Assembly (NCBI RefSeq): GCF_016820535.1
Contig: NZ_JADHDY010000018.1
Span: forward strand, 1-64,000
Source: Sporosarcina beigongshangi
GTDB taxonomy: Bacteria > Actinomycetota > Actinomycetes > Actinomycetales > Micrococcaceae
DNA length: 64,000 bases
Direction of reading: 5' to 3'
Below, piece after piece: positions 24,997-33,387 of the stretch. A program made the translations under genes and the position numbers. Every line of letters starts with the position of its first letter. The stretch's first letter is position 1. The notes beneath the pieces were generated by a model. It was not told where the DNA came from. It saw nothing but the letters and a program-made list of their open reading frames with translations, and did no database searches.

Positions 24997-25530
24997 ATGG
25001 AGAGTCCGCAATCAACCGGTACTGACATGGCTGAACGGGAATTGCTGGTCCGGTGGCAGGACACCGGGGGGTCGCTCGAGGTCCTGCCAACACTGTCCGG
25101 CATAGAGTACGTGCGCAAGATGGCCGCCCGTGAACTGCCGGGTGCGCCCATGACCGCACACTTCGACATGGACCTCGTAGAAGTTGAACCGGGTACGGTG
25201 ACCTTTACCTGCCAGCCAAATGAATCGCATTACAACCCCATTGGTGCCGTCCATGGGGGATTGGTGTGCACGCTGCTGGACTCGGCACTGGGCTGCGCCG
25301 CGCAAACGCTGCTGCCGGCAGGCATGGGCTACACCTCCATCGAAATCAAGGTCAACTACCTGAGGCCGGTCACAGCGTCCAGCGGCCCGCTGCGCTGCAC
25401 CGGCAGGGTCACCAAGCCCGGACGTCGGGTCAGCTTCGCCGAAGGTGAGGTGCTGGACAATGCCGGACGCACCGTCGCCACCGCATCGGGCAGCCTGCTC
25501 GTCTTCCCGATTGCGGCTGCCGCCAGCTAG
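24997..25530 (+). CDS. PaaI-family hotdog thioesterase
   Basis: 177 residues. The hotdog core reads HYNPIGAVHGGLVCTLLDSALGCA, with the active-site region G-x-V-H-G-G and the helix D-S-A-x-G, followed by SIEIKVNYLRPV and VLDNAGRTVATASGSLLVF. PaaI-type enzymes hydrolyse acyl-CoA or aryl-CoA thioesters. The ATG at 24997 or the one at 25027 (MAERELL) could be used. It stands alone between terminator hairpins and the convergent flavin reductase gene. Confidence 0.85.
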   Translation: MESPQSTGTDMAERELLVRWQDTGGSLEVLPTLSGIEYVRKMAARELPGAPMTAHFDMDLVEVEPGTVTFTCQPNESHYNPIGAVHGGLVCTLLDSALGCAAQTLLPAGMGYTSIEIKVNYLRPVTASSGPLRCTGRVTKPGRRVSFAEGEVLDNAGRTVATASGSLLVFPIAAAAS

Positions 25531-25584
25531 CGCGGACGGAGAAGGTATTGACCGGACCCGTTGGCATCAGCGAGCCCGTGGCTC

Positions 25585-26169
25585 CTATCCCAGATTCCCA
25601 TCGACCACTGAGGTCTCGCTCAAGGAATGCCAGGTGCGGTTGTGGTAAACCAGCGGACGGGATTCCTGTGCCGTGCGGCCGGCCTCCCCGGGCAGGTCAA
25701 CCTGCAGGATTTGCACGGCCACAACAGTTGAGTCGCCGGCATCCATTTGATTGACAATCCGGCCGCGCATCCAGGCATTCGAGGACGGCAGGTACGGCTC
25801 GCCCGAGATCAGCCGGGACCAGATGGCGGCGTCGGCGAACCTGTCGATGCCGCTGGTGGCAAAGTTCTTGGCCAAGCCGATCTGATCCGCACCCAGCAAA
25901 TGGATGACGACCGTCTCTGCCTGTTTGACCGTGGGCGTTGACGACGACGCCGAGGACAGCGAGAACACAACCAGGGGAGGGTTGGCGGAGACGGAAATGA
26001 CGGAGGTTGCCGTCAGGCCCACGGGGCCCGCGCCAATATCGGCGGTAATGACAGCCACCCCGGCCGGGTGGTTCCTGAACGCCGACTTGAAGTCGTCGGC
26101 ACTGAGCATGTCGGCAAAGCCGTGTTGGGATACCGGCTGCTGTAAGGCCCTGACGGCTGTCTGCGACAT
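25585..26169 (-). CDS. Flavin reductase (DIM6/NTAB family), likely FMNH2 supplier for SfnG
   Basis: 194 residues. The split-barrel flavin reductase block FRNHPAGVAVITADIGAGPVGLTATSVISVSANPPLVVFSL covers residues ~27-67, followed by HLLGADQIGLAKNFA. It reduces FMN with NAD(P)H for a partner monooxygenase. ATG 26169 has TGGAGTAGT just upstream. It diverges from the acs-sfnG-metY operon, whose monooxygenase needs FMNH2, so I pair the two. A similar TGGAGTAGTT leader precedes the acs start, hinting at shared evolution of both leaders. Confidence 0.88.
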   Translation of the reverse strand: MSQTAVRALQQPVSQHGFADMLSADDFKSAFRNHPAGVAVITADIGAGPVGLTATSVISVSANPPLVVFSLSSASSSTPTVKQAETVVIHLLGADQIGLAKNFATSGIDRFADAAIWSRLISGEPYLPSSNAWMRGRIVNQMDAGDSTVVAVQILQVDLPGEAGRTAQESRPLVYHNRTWHSLSETSVVDGNLG

Positions 26170-26314
26170 GACTACTCCATTCACTTCGATCGCGTCCGGC
26201 CGGGACTGCAACTGCACTCTCGAATGAAAAAGTATCACCACAATGAATTTGTGAACGACTTTTGGTTACGAACTGTGGCGAACGGCGCAGGTCGTTTTAC
26301 AGAACGTCCATTTA

Positions 26315-26333
26315 TGACCATGAAATTTGGTCA
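26315..26333. promoter_or_regulatory. TGACCA-N7-TGGTCA palindrome in the 330-bp gap of the sulfur locus
   Basis: A perfect 6-bp inverted repeat with AT-rich 7-bp spacer (TGAAATT) between the divergent flavin reductase gene and the acs-sfnG operon. The size (19 bp, T-N-A style arms) resembles LysR-type or dimeric repressor sites. No regulator gene is adjacent, so the binding protein would be encoded elsewhere. The rest of 26170-26499 is AT-rich near the palindrome and otherwise featureless. Confidence 0.4.
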
Positions 26334-26499
26334 GTCAGGGGTCCATGCGGTCTCATTGTGAATGAATGTTTCGCGCGGCGCAGGGATCCTGAACTTGGAC
26401 CCTGGACAAGCGACGCCTCGGCACCCGAAACGCTGCTGGACAGGCTCACTGCCGTGGCCGCAGGACGGTGCGACCACCAGCTTTATTGGAGTAGTTCTC

Positions 26500-28542
26500 A
26501 TGAGTTTGACCCTTGATGCAGAGCCTGACGCTGCACCCCACGCCCCAGCCGACCGGGCCCAGACCCGCTCAGCGGATGACGCCGCCCGGGTAGGGTTTTG
26601 GGCCCAGCAGGCGCTCCGGTTGGACTGGGCCGAGCCGTGGCACACCACCCACACCTTCGAACCGGCCCTTGGCCCGGCCGTGGACCAGACGCTGCCGCCG
26701 AGACCCGAAGACACGGCAGACGCCGATGCACCAGAGCTCAGGATTCCCTCCATCGAGTGGTTCGCCGGCGGCAAACTCAACGCGGCAGTCAACTGCGTGG
26801 ACCGCCATGTCACCGCAGGCAAGGGTGAAAAAGTTGCATTGCACTTCGAGGGCGAGCCCGGTGACCGGCGCACCATTACCTACAAACAACTTCAGGACGA
26901 CGTCGCCAGGGCGGCAAACGCACTCGAGGCCATGGGAATCGGCAGGGGAGACAGGGGTGTCATCTATCTGCCCGTCATTGTCGAAACCATCGTCATTACG
27001 CTGGCTGTGGCACGCATCGGCGCCATCCACTCCCTGGTGTTTGGCGGATTCTCCGCCGAGGCGCTGAAGTTCCGTGTGGAAGACACCGGGGCAAAGCTGC
27101 TGGTCACCACCGACGGCCAGTTCCGTCGCGGCAAGGCCGTGCCCGTGAAGGCCAACGCCGATGCAGCCGTGGCCGGGGAGAACTCCATTGAGCACGTCCT
27201 GGTGGTCAAGCGCACAGGGTAGGACATTGCGTGGACCGAGGGCCGGGACATCTGGTGGCATGACGCCGTCGAGGGTGCCAGCGTCGAACACACGCCCGAA
27301 TATTTTGACGCCGAAACGCCCCTGTTCATCATGTACACCTCCGGCACCACGGGTCGACCCAAGGGCCTTGTCCACACCACCGGCGGTTACCTGACGCAGG
27401 CCTCCTACAGCCACGAACTGCTTTTCAGCAACCCTGATCCAGCCTTGCGCGATGCCGACGTCCATTGGTGCACAGCGGATTTGGCCTGGGTCACCGCCCA
27501 CACCTACGAGATCTACGGCCCGCTCTCCAACGGGGTCACCCAGGTCATCTTCGAGGGCACCCCCAACACGCCCCACCCCGGCCGTCATTTCGAGATCATT
27601 GAACGCTACGGGGTCACCAGCTATTACACGGCACCCACCCTGGTGCGTTCACTCATGGGCTGGTTTCCCGACGGCGTCCCGGCCCACCACGACTTCTCCT
27701 CAATCCGCCTGCTGGGCACCGTGGGGGAGGCCGTCAACCCGCAGGCCTGGCACTGGCTCCGGGAGCAGCTGGGCGGCGGCACGGTCCCCGTCGTGGACAC
27801 GTGGTGGCAGTCCGAAACCGGTGCCACCATCCTTTCGCCACGGCCCGGCGACACCAGCTTCAAGCCGGGTTGCGCCTCCCGCGCCCTGCCCGGGGTGAGC
27901 GTGCGGATAGTGGACGACGGCGGTGCTGACGTTGGGCCCGACGTGCAGGGGTTCATTGTGGTTGACGGCACCGGCCCGGCCATGGCACGTACGGTGTGGG
28001 GCAACCCGCAGCGGTACCTCGATTCCTATTGGCGCAAGTACTCGAAACAAGGCTGGTTCCTGGCCGGCGACGGCGCCCGCTACGACGAGGACGGCAAGAT
28101 TTGGATCCTGGGCCGGGTCGATGACGTGATCAACATTTCCGGCCACCGGCTGTCCACGATCGAGATTGAGTCGGCGTTGGTGTCACACCTGGCTGTCGTC
28201 GAGGCCGGTGTCACCCCTGTCGCCAACGCACTGACTGGACATGCCGTCGTCGCGTTTGTGGTGCCCCACGGCTCTGGCGCCGATGTTGAGGCTGACCTTG
28301 AGGCGGCTCTGCGGGCCCACGTGGCACTGAAGATCGGACCCATCGCCAAGCCGGCCGCCGTCGTCGTGGTCCCGGATGTACCCAAGACCCGCTCCGGGAA
28401 GATCATGCGCCGGCTGCTGACGCAGATGTACGAGGGGACACCGTTGGGGGACACCACCTCGCTGCAAAACGAAGAATCACTGGCCGGCATTGTGGCGGCC
28501 ATTTCACAGTACAAACTGAACCAAACGAAGGAACTCCCATGA
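26500..28542 (+). pseudogene. acsA: Acetyl-CoA synthetase gene interrupted by one in-frame TAG
   Basis: The frame from ATG 26500 (GGAG 8 bp upstream) to TGA 28542 encodes a complete AMP-forming acetyl-CoA synthetase of normal length, except for a TAG at 27220-27222. Before it, the protein ends VLVVKRTG; directly after it, in the same frame, it continues DIAWTEGRDIWWHD. MYTSGTTGRPKG (ATP loop), LVHTTGGYL, WWQSETGA and PKTRSGKIMRRLL with the acetylatable lysine are intact. Homologues often carry a residue such as Gln here, and CAG to TAG is a single transition. So this is a nonsense allele, a sequencing error, or a readthrough case. The second half has no ribosome site of its own. The gene end overlaps sfnG by ATGA. 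Confidence 0.85.
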
Positions 28543-29717
28543 GCACCACGCCACAGACCCCGCTGGACTACTCCACTCCGCTGAAGTTTGCCTACTGGGT
28601 GCCGAAGGTCTCCGGCGGCCTGGTCGTCTCCACGATCGAACAGCGCACCGGCTGGGACTTTGAATACAACAAAAAGCTGGCCCGCATCGCGGAAAACTCC
28701 GGCTTCGAATACGCCCTGACACAGGCCCGCTACGCCGCCAGCTACGGTGCCGACAAGCAGCACGAGGCCACCAGCTTCTCCCTGGCGCTGCTGGGCGCCA
28801 CCGAACGGCTGAAGGTCATTGCCGCCGTCCACCCGGGCATGTGGCACCCCGGTGTGCTGGCCAAGTTCATGATCACCGCCGACCACCTCTCCAACGGCCG
28901 CGCCGCCGTGAACATCGTCTCCGGCTGGCTCAAGGACGAGTTCACCAACTTTGGCCTTGACTGGCTGGAGCACGACGAACGCTACGTGCGCACAGAGGAG
29001 TTCATCAACATCCTGCGCGGACTGTGGACCGAGAAGGAATTCTCCCAGTCCGGCAAGTACTACGACATCAACAAGTTCACCCTGCAGCTGGCCCCCATCG
29101 AGGTGCCCGGCCGCACCCACCCTGAGATCTTCTTCGGCGGAAACTCCACAGCAGCCCAGGCCACAGCCGGCCGGGTGGCCGACTGGTACTTCTCCAATGG
29201 GCGCACCCTGGAGGGCTACGCCGACAACGTCAACGGAGTCCTCGCTGCTGCCGCCACCGCCGGCCGCAAGCCACGTTTCGGACTGAACGGGTTTGTTATC
29301 GCCCGCGATTCCGAGAAGGATGCCAAGGACACGCTGCGCGAAATCGTCGAAAAGGCGCACCGTCCCGCCGTCGAGGGCTTCGCCGCCTCCGTGAAGGAGG
29401 CCGGCGCGTCCACCAAGGACGGCAAGGGCATGTGGGCCGACGCGAGCTACGAGGACATGGTCCAGTACAACGACGGCTTCAAGACCGGGTTGATCGGCAC
29501 ACCCGAACAGATCGCTGAGCGCATTGTGGAGTACAAGAAGGCCGGCGTGAACCTGATGCTGACCTGCTACCTGCACTTCCAGGAAGAAGTGGCAGCGTTC
29601 GGCAGGGACGTCATGCCCATTGTCCGCGAGCTGGAGTCCGACCTTGCCCGCAAGCACGGCACCGAGCTGGACACCACGCTGTTGCCCGAAACCAACTTTG
29701 ACAAGGTCTCCCTCTGA
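28539..29717 (+). CDS. sfnG: Dimethylsulfone monooxygenase SfnG (FMNH2-dependent)
   Basis: Bacterial luciferase-like TIM-barrel monooxygenase of 392 residues, converting dimethylsulfone to methanesulfinate and formaldehyde during sulfur starvation. FAYWVPKVSGGLVVSTIEQRTGWDFEYN, ARYAASYGADKQHEATSFS, VNIVSGWLKDEF, HPEIFFGGNS and MVQYNDGFKTGLIGTPEQIAERI are the family blocks and match known SfnG closely. The flavin reductase at 25585-26169 would supply FMNH2. It overlaps acs by 4 bp and metY by 1 bp. Relative to typical SfnG it has a ~25-residue longer C-terminus. Confidence 0.9.
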   Translation: MSTTPQTPLDYSTPLKFAYWVPKVSGGLVVSTIEQRTGWDFEYNKKLARIAENSGFEYALTQARYAASYGADKQHEATSFSLALLGATERLKVIAAVHPGMWHPGVLAKFMITADHLSNGRAAVNIVSGWLKDEFTNFGLDWLEHDERYVRTEEFINILRGLWTEKEFSQSGKYYDINKFTLQLAPIEVPGRTHPEIFFGGNSTAAQATAGRVADWYFSNGRTLEGYADNVNGVLAAAATAGRKPRFGLNGFVIARDSEKDAKDTLREIVEKAHRPAVEGFAASVKEAGASTKDGKGMWADASYEDMVQYNDGFKTGLIGTPEQIAERIVEYKKAGVNLMLTCYLHFQEEVAAFGRDVMPIVRELESDLARKHGTELDTTLLPETNFDKVSL

Positions 29718-31084
29718 TGGCAGAGCACCAGTTTGGGTTCCGCACCCGTGCCCTTCACGCCGGCGGAACCCCCGACGCCGAGCACGGCTCCCGTGCGGTG
29801 CCCATCTACCAGACCACTTCGTTCGTGTTCAAGGACACCGACGACGCCGCCAATTTGTTCGCGCTGCAAAAGTACGGCAACATCTACTCCCGCATCGGCA
29901 ACCCGACGGTGGCTGCCTTCGAGGAGCGCATCGCCTCACTGGAGGGCGGACTCGGGGCTGTTGCAACGTCGTCGGGCATGGCAGCGGAATTCATCACCTT
30001 CGCAGCACTCTGCGGGGCGGGGGAGCACATTGTGGCCTCCTCAAAGCTGTACGGCGGCACCATCACCCAGCTGGATGTGACGCTGCGCCGCTTCGGGGTG
30101 GACACCACCTTCATTGACTCGACCGATCCGGCCGATTTTGCCGCCGCAATCCGGGAGAATACGAAGGCCGTGTACACGGAGATCGTGGCCAACCCCTCGG
30201 GCGACATTGCCGACCTTGAGGGACTGGCGGCCGTGGCGCACGCGGCCGGCGTCCCCCTGGTGGTCGATGCCACGCTGAGCACCCCCTACCTGATCCGGCC
30301 CATCGAGTTCGGTGCTGACATTGTCATCCACTCGGCCACAAAGTTCCTTGGCGGGCACGGCACCACCCTGGGCGGGGTCGTCGTCGAATCCGGCAAGTTC
30401 AACTGGGGCAACGGGCGGTTCCCATCCATGACAGAACCCGTTGCTTCCTACGGCAATGTCTCCTGGTGGGGGAACTTCGGCGAGTACGGTTTTCTGACGA
30501 AGCTGCGCTCCGAACAGCTGCGTGACATCGGCCCGTCGCTGTCCGCACAGTCCGCGTTCCAGCTCTTGCAAGGTGTGGAAACCCTGCCCCAACGCATGGA
30601 CGAGCACCTGCGCAACGCCATGGATGTTGCCACGTGGCTCGAGAACGACGAGCGCATCTCCTGGGTGCAGTTCGCCGGGCTGCCCAGCCACCATGACTAT
30701 GAGCGTGGCCGGAAGTACCTGCCCAACGGCGTCGGCTCCGTGTTTGCCTTCGGTGTCCGCGGCGGCCGGGAGGCGGGGAAGAAGTTTATCGACGCCCTGC
30801 AGCTGGCCAGCCACCTTGCCAACATTGGCGACTCGCGCACCCTTGTCCTGCACCCGGGATCCACCACGCACCAGCAGCTCTCGGCTGAACAGCTCGATGC
30901 CGCCGGTGTGCCCGAGGACCTGATCCGCATCTCAGTGGGCCTGGAAGATGTCAGCGACATCCTGTGGGACCTGGACCAGGCACTGACCGTGGCGCAGGAA
31001 TTCCTGTCGGCGCCATCAGCCGGGGAAGCCGCATCAGATGCTGCGGACAAAGCAGCTTCCTGCGCGATCGGAGCAACGGTATGA
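29717..31084 (+). CDS. metY: O-acetylhomoserine sulfhydrylase / aminocarboxypropyltransferase
   Basis: 455 residues, Cys/Met metabolism PLP family. It condenses O-acetylhomoserine with sulfide (or methanethiol) to homocysteine (or methionine). HAGGTPDAEHGSRAVPIYQTTSF begins the protein; GNIYSRIGNPTV, ATSSGMAAEF and the PLP-lysine motif HSATKFLGGHGT follow, and LVLHPGSTTHQQL closes the active site. In this operon it would assimilate sulfur released from sulfones and related compounds. Starts at TGATG, overlapping the sfnG stop by one base. Confidence 0.94.
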   Translation: MAEHQFGFRTRALHAGGTPDAEHGSRAVPIYQTTSFVFKDTDDAANLFALQKYGNIYSRIGNPTVAAFEERIASLEGGLGAVATSSGMAAEFITFAALCGAGEHIVASSKLYGGTITQLDVTLRRFGVDTTFIDSTDPADFAAAIRENTKAVYTEIVANPSGDIADLEGLAAVAHAAGVPLVVDATLSTPYLIRPIEFGADIVIHSATKFLGGHGTTLGGVVVESGKFNWGNGRFPSMTEPVASYGNVSWWGNFGEYGFLTKLRSEQLRDIGPSLSAQSAFQLLQGVETLPQRMDEHLRNAMDVATWLENDERISWVQFAGLPSHHDYERGRKYLPNGVGSVFAFGVRGGREAGKKFIDALQLASHLANIGDSRTLVLHPGSTTHQQLSAEQLDAAGVPEDLIRISVGLEDVSDILWDLDQALTVAQEFLSAPSAGEAASDAADKAASCAIGATV

Positions 31085-31575
31085 GCACCACCGAACGCAA
31101 CTGGATCGGCCCGTCAGCTCCCGAACGGCTGGCAATTCTGCGCCGGACGCAGTCCATCGCCATTGTGGGGGCCTCGGACAAACCGTCCCGCGCCAGCTAC
31201 TTTGTGGCCACCTACCTGTTGTCCTCCAGCCGCTACCGCGTCTACTTTGTAAACCCTGTTGCGACAGAAATTCTGGGACAGCCTGTCTACAAGTCGCTGG
31301 CTGACCTGCCGGAGGTCCCGGACCTGGTGGATGTCTTCCGCCGCCACGACGACCTCCCCTCCGTGTTGGAGGAGACGCTGGCCGTCGGGGCCAAGACGAT
31401 CTGGCTGCAGCTGGGTTCCTGGCATGAAGAGGTGGCGGCCAAGGCCGAAGCCGCGGGCCTGGAAGTCGTCATGGACAGTTGCGTGAAGATTGAACACGCC
31501 CGCTTCCACGGCGGCCTGCACCTGGCCGGCTTCAACACCGGCGTCATCTCCGCCAAGCGCCAGGTCCTCGCCTAA
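31081..31575 (+). CDS. CoA-binding domain protein (YccU-like)
   Basis: 164 residues with the CoA-binding Rossmann fold: QSIAIVGASDKPSRASYFVATYLL, YRVYFVNPVATEILGQPVYKSLADLPEVPDLVDVFRR and IWLQLGSWHEEVAAKAEAAGLEVVMDSCVKIEH, the last with the conserved Cys and family ending. These small proteins often follow metY-type genes, and their role is unknown, possibly acyl-CoA or CoA-thiol sensing. It overlaps metY by ATGA and is the last gene before a strong hairpin. Confidence 0.9.
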   Translation: MSTTERNWIGPSAPERLAILRRTQSIAIVGASDKPSRASYFVATYLLSSSRYRVYFVNPVATEILGQPVYKSLADLPEVPDLVDVFRRHDDLPSVLEETLAVGAKTIWLQLGSWHEEVAAKAEAAGLEVVMDSCVKIEHARFHGGLHLAGFNTGVISAKRQVLA

Positions 31576-31634
31576 TAGGCAGCTCCGCTGGGCAAAGCGG
31601 CGCTGCAAAGCAGTCGTGCAACGCCGTAAATCAT

Positions 31635-31669
31635 TGCAGAGGGCCCCGGTATCCCCGGGGCCCTCTGCA
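31635..31669 (+). terminator. 15-bp GC-rich hairpin ending the sulfur operon
   Basis: GCAGAGGGCCCCGG (31636-31649) and its exact complement (31655-31668) enclose the loop TATCC, with one more T-A pair outside. It lies 60 bp past the stop of the CoA-binding protein gene. Confidence 0.8.
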
Positions 31670-31693
31670 TGTGCCGGCCCGGGTTTTCCGCCG

Positions 31694-31914
31694 GTGAATC
31701 CTCTGCGTGCACCGGCGCTGACGGCTGAAATGCTGATTGAGCTCACCCGCCAGTCCTCATGCGCCGCCTATCGAAACATTGCCACACTGGAAACCGTGGA
31801 TGCGCTCAAACCGGGCAGTCACATCAAGGGGCGCATGGTGTGGACGGCCCCGGCCATCATCGAAGCCCTCGATGAGGTTGTCTTGCGTGCGGGGAAACGG
31901 GTCCGCGGGCAACC
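31694..31914 (+). pseudogene. Possible Fic-family C-terminal winged-helix remnant
   Basis: An open frame reads LTAEMLIELTRQSSCAAYRNIATLETVDAL, then KPGSHIKGRMVWTAPAIIEALDEVVLRAGKR. This resembles the C-terminal winged-helix domain of some Fic/DOC proteins (helix-turn-helix with S-x-x-x-A-Y-R-x-I, then V-W-x-x-x-x-V-x-x-A-L-D-x-F-A-x-R-A-G-R). The Fic catalytic domain (HPFxxGNGR) is absent, and the sequence continues into unrelated low-complexity. I read it as a fragment; the identification is tentative. A short expressed HTH peptide is the alternative. Confidence 0.35.
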
Positions 31915-31986
31915 GCCCGGCCGATCGAGGGCACTCGGCCGCCATGGAGCGGCTGGGTGGTGGGGCCCAGGAAGATTTTCGGGATG

Positions 31987-32475
31987 CTAGAGCGGCTCCT
32001 TGGCCAGGGCCTTGACGTCGTCCGGAGTAACCCGTCCAAGGAGCTCGTCGAGGGTCACGCGCAGCCTGGCCGCGGCAACGTGGACGCGGCGTTCCTGCGG
32101 TGTCATTTCCTTACGCCCCAGAACGGTTCTGTCCCCATCGTCCGGGCCATTGAGAGATGTCCAGGCGGCGTCGAACAGTTCCAGCTCGTCCGTGTGCGCC
32201 AGCGTACTGTGGGCCAGGACCTCCAGGGTGGCAAGGCCCAGCGCCTGGATGGATGGGTGGTCGTCAAGCGCGCGGTCCAGTGCCCATTGTGCACGGCTCC
32301 ACCATTCGCTGCGATTGTCGGCTTGTGCGCGTTGCCGCAGCGTGAAGCCGCCGATGACGGCGGCCACGATGGCGCCCAACAGAATCGCCAGCGGGCCAAG
32401 CGCACCGAGGACTTCCCACCACTGCGCAGTGGCGGAATCAAGGGCCGCGCTGACCGGTGCCATCGCCTGTGTCAT
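31987..32475 (-). CDS. Hypothetical single-pass membrane protein
   Basis: 162 residues with one clear membrane helix at about residues 24-46 (LGALGPLAILLGAIVAAVIGGFTL), a basic boundary (RQRAQADNRSEWWSRAQWALDRAL) and a soluble helical C-terminus (LATLEVLAHSTLAHTDELELFDAAW, ERRVHVAAARLRVTLDELLGRV). The topology suggests an outside N terminus and a cytosolic tail. No family is recognised. It faces a TetR gene divergently across ~165 bp. Confidence 0.75.
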   Translation of the reverse strand: MTQAMAPVSAALDSATAQWWEVLGALGPLAILLGAIVAAVIGGFTLRQRAQADNRSEWWSRAQWALDRALDDHPSIQALGLATLEVLAHSTLAHTDELELFDAAWTSLNGPDDGDRTVLGRKEMTPQERRVHVAAARLRVTLDELLGRVTPDDVKALAKEPL

Positions 32476-32558
32476 GGGGTCAGTCTAGACGTACGGCGCC
32501 GGGGCCGGCATGGGACGGGAATCAGTTCACACGCGGTCAAAATGCACCTGCCGGCAAC

Positions 32559-32614
32559 TTGACGCACATCACAATTGAACTTAGACTCATGGAAAATGAA
32601 TCTTCATTCATTTT
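32559..32614 (+). promoter_or_regulatory. Promoter and 9-bp-arm operator of the TetR gene / catabolic operon
   Basis: TTGACG (32559-32564) and TAGACT (32582-32587) are exactly 17 bp apart. AAAATGAAT-CTTC-ATTCATTTT (32593-32614) is a perfect inverted repeat located at the expected transcription start. Binding there would block transcription, so autorepression by the TetR protein encoded just downstream is likely. The promoter position also excludes the ATG at 32589 as start codon. Confidence 0.7.
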
Positions 32615-32642
32615 GAGTGAAGACAAGTTCAATGAGGCGGCC

Positions 32643-33329
32643 ATGATTTCAGTAACACCCACCAGGTACGACGCAAGCACCGTTGATCCGGCGCTTGCAG
32701 CCACGGAAGCGCGGGCATCCCTGCGCAAGCGCCAGTTGCTCAGCGCCGCGGCACGACTGATGGCCCGTGACGGTGCCGACTCCGTCTCGATGCAGGCACT
32801 GGCCACCGAAGCCTCCGTCAGCGTCGGGCTGATCTACCGCTACTTCGGCAACAAGGAAGACCTCCTGCTGGCAGTCATCGTGGAAGTCCTGGACGCCTTC
32901 GACCAGCAGGTGCCGGCAGCCATCGACGCTGCGGGAACCGATCCTGTGGAACGGATTGCAGCAGCGTTCGCCGCCTACTGCAACGTCATCAACGAGCACC
33001 GCGACGCGGCTGTCCTGTCCTACCGGGAATCGAAGTCCCTAGGTGCTGAAGGCCGGGAGAAGATCAAGGAAATGGAGATCAGCACCGTGCTGCCGTTGAA
33101 GCAGACAGTGCTTGAGGCCATCGAAGCGGGCAGGCTGGTGCGTGTCGACGCCGAGCTCTTCGCCTACAACCTGCTCCTGCTCGCCCACGCCTGGGCCCTG
33201 AAGCGCTGGTACTTTGAACGCTCCTTCGACTTTGAGACGTATGTCCGCAAGCAAACCGCCGTCGCGCTTGCCGCCGTCGTGCAATCCGAACACCGCGCCA
33301 GCTACAACCACCTCCTGGACCTGAGCTGA
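32643..33329 (+). CDS. TetR-family regulator of the cyclohexanecarboxylate-type operon
   Basis: 228 residues from ATG 32643 (GAGG 5 bp upstream). The N-terminal DNA-binding domain reads RKRQLLSAAARLMARDGADSVSMQALATEASVSVGLIYRYFGNKEDLL (residues ~29-76). The ligand-binding half is of the TetR_C type found with acyl-CoA metabolism (FAAYCNVINEHRDAAVLSYRESKSLG). It reads toward, and lies 58 bp before, the badI-like gene. Acyl-CoA-responsive repression of the operon is the natural model; the ligand could be cyclohexanecarboxyl-CoA or pimeloyl-CoA. Confidence 0.9.
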   Translation: MISVTPTRYDASTVDPALAATEARASLRKRQLLSAAARLMARDGADSVSMQALATEASVSVGLIYRYFGNKEDLLLAVIVEVLDAFDQQVPAAIDAAGTDPVERIAAAFAAYCNVINEHRDAAVLSYRESKSLGAEGREKIKEMEISTVLPLKQTVLEAIEAGRLVRVDAELFAYNLLLLAHAWALKRWYFERSFDFETYVRKQTAVALAAVVQSEHRASYNHLLDLS

Positions 33330-33387
33330 GCAGCGGACCGAAAATCCTGACTTGACACAAAGACGTGACACAACGAAAGGCAATGCC

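Noticed and set aside
27331-28542. Second half of acs as an independent gene from ATG 27331
   Set aside because: That ATG lies inside the ATP-binding loop motif, has no ribosome site, and the product would lack the N-terminal substrate domain.
32589-32642. Earlier start of the TetR gene at ATG 32589
   Set aside because: The promoter TTGACG-N17-TAGACT predicts transcription starting at ~32594, downstream of this ATG, and the sequence is an operator palindrome.
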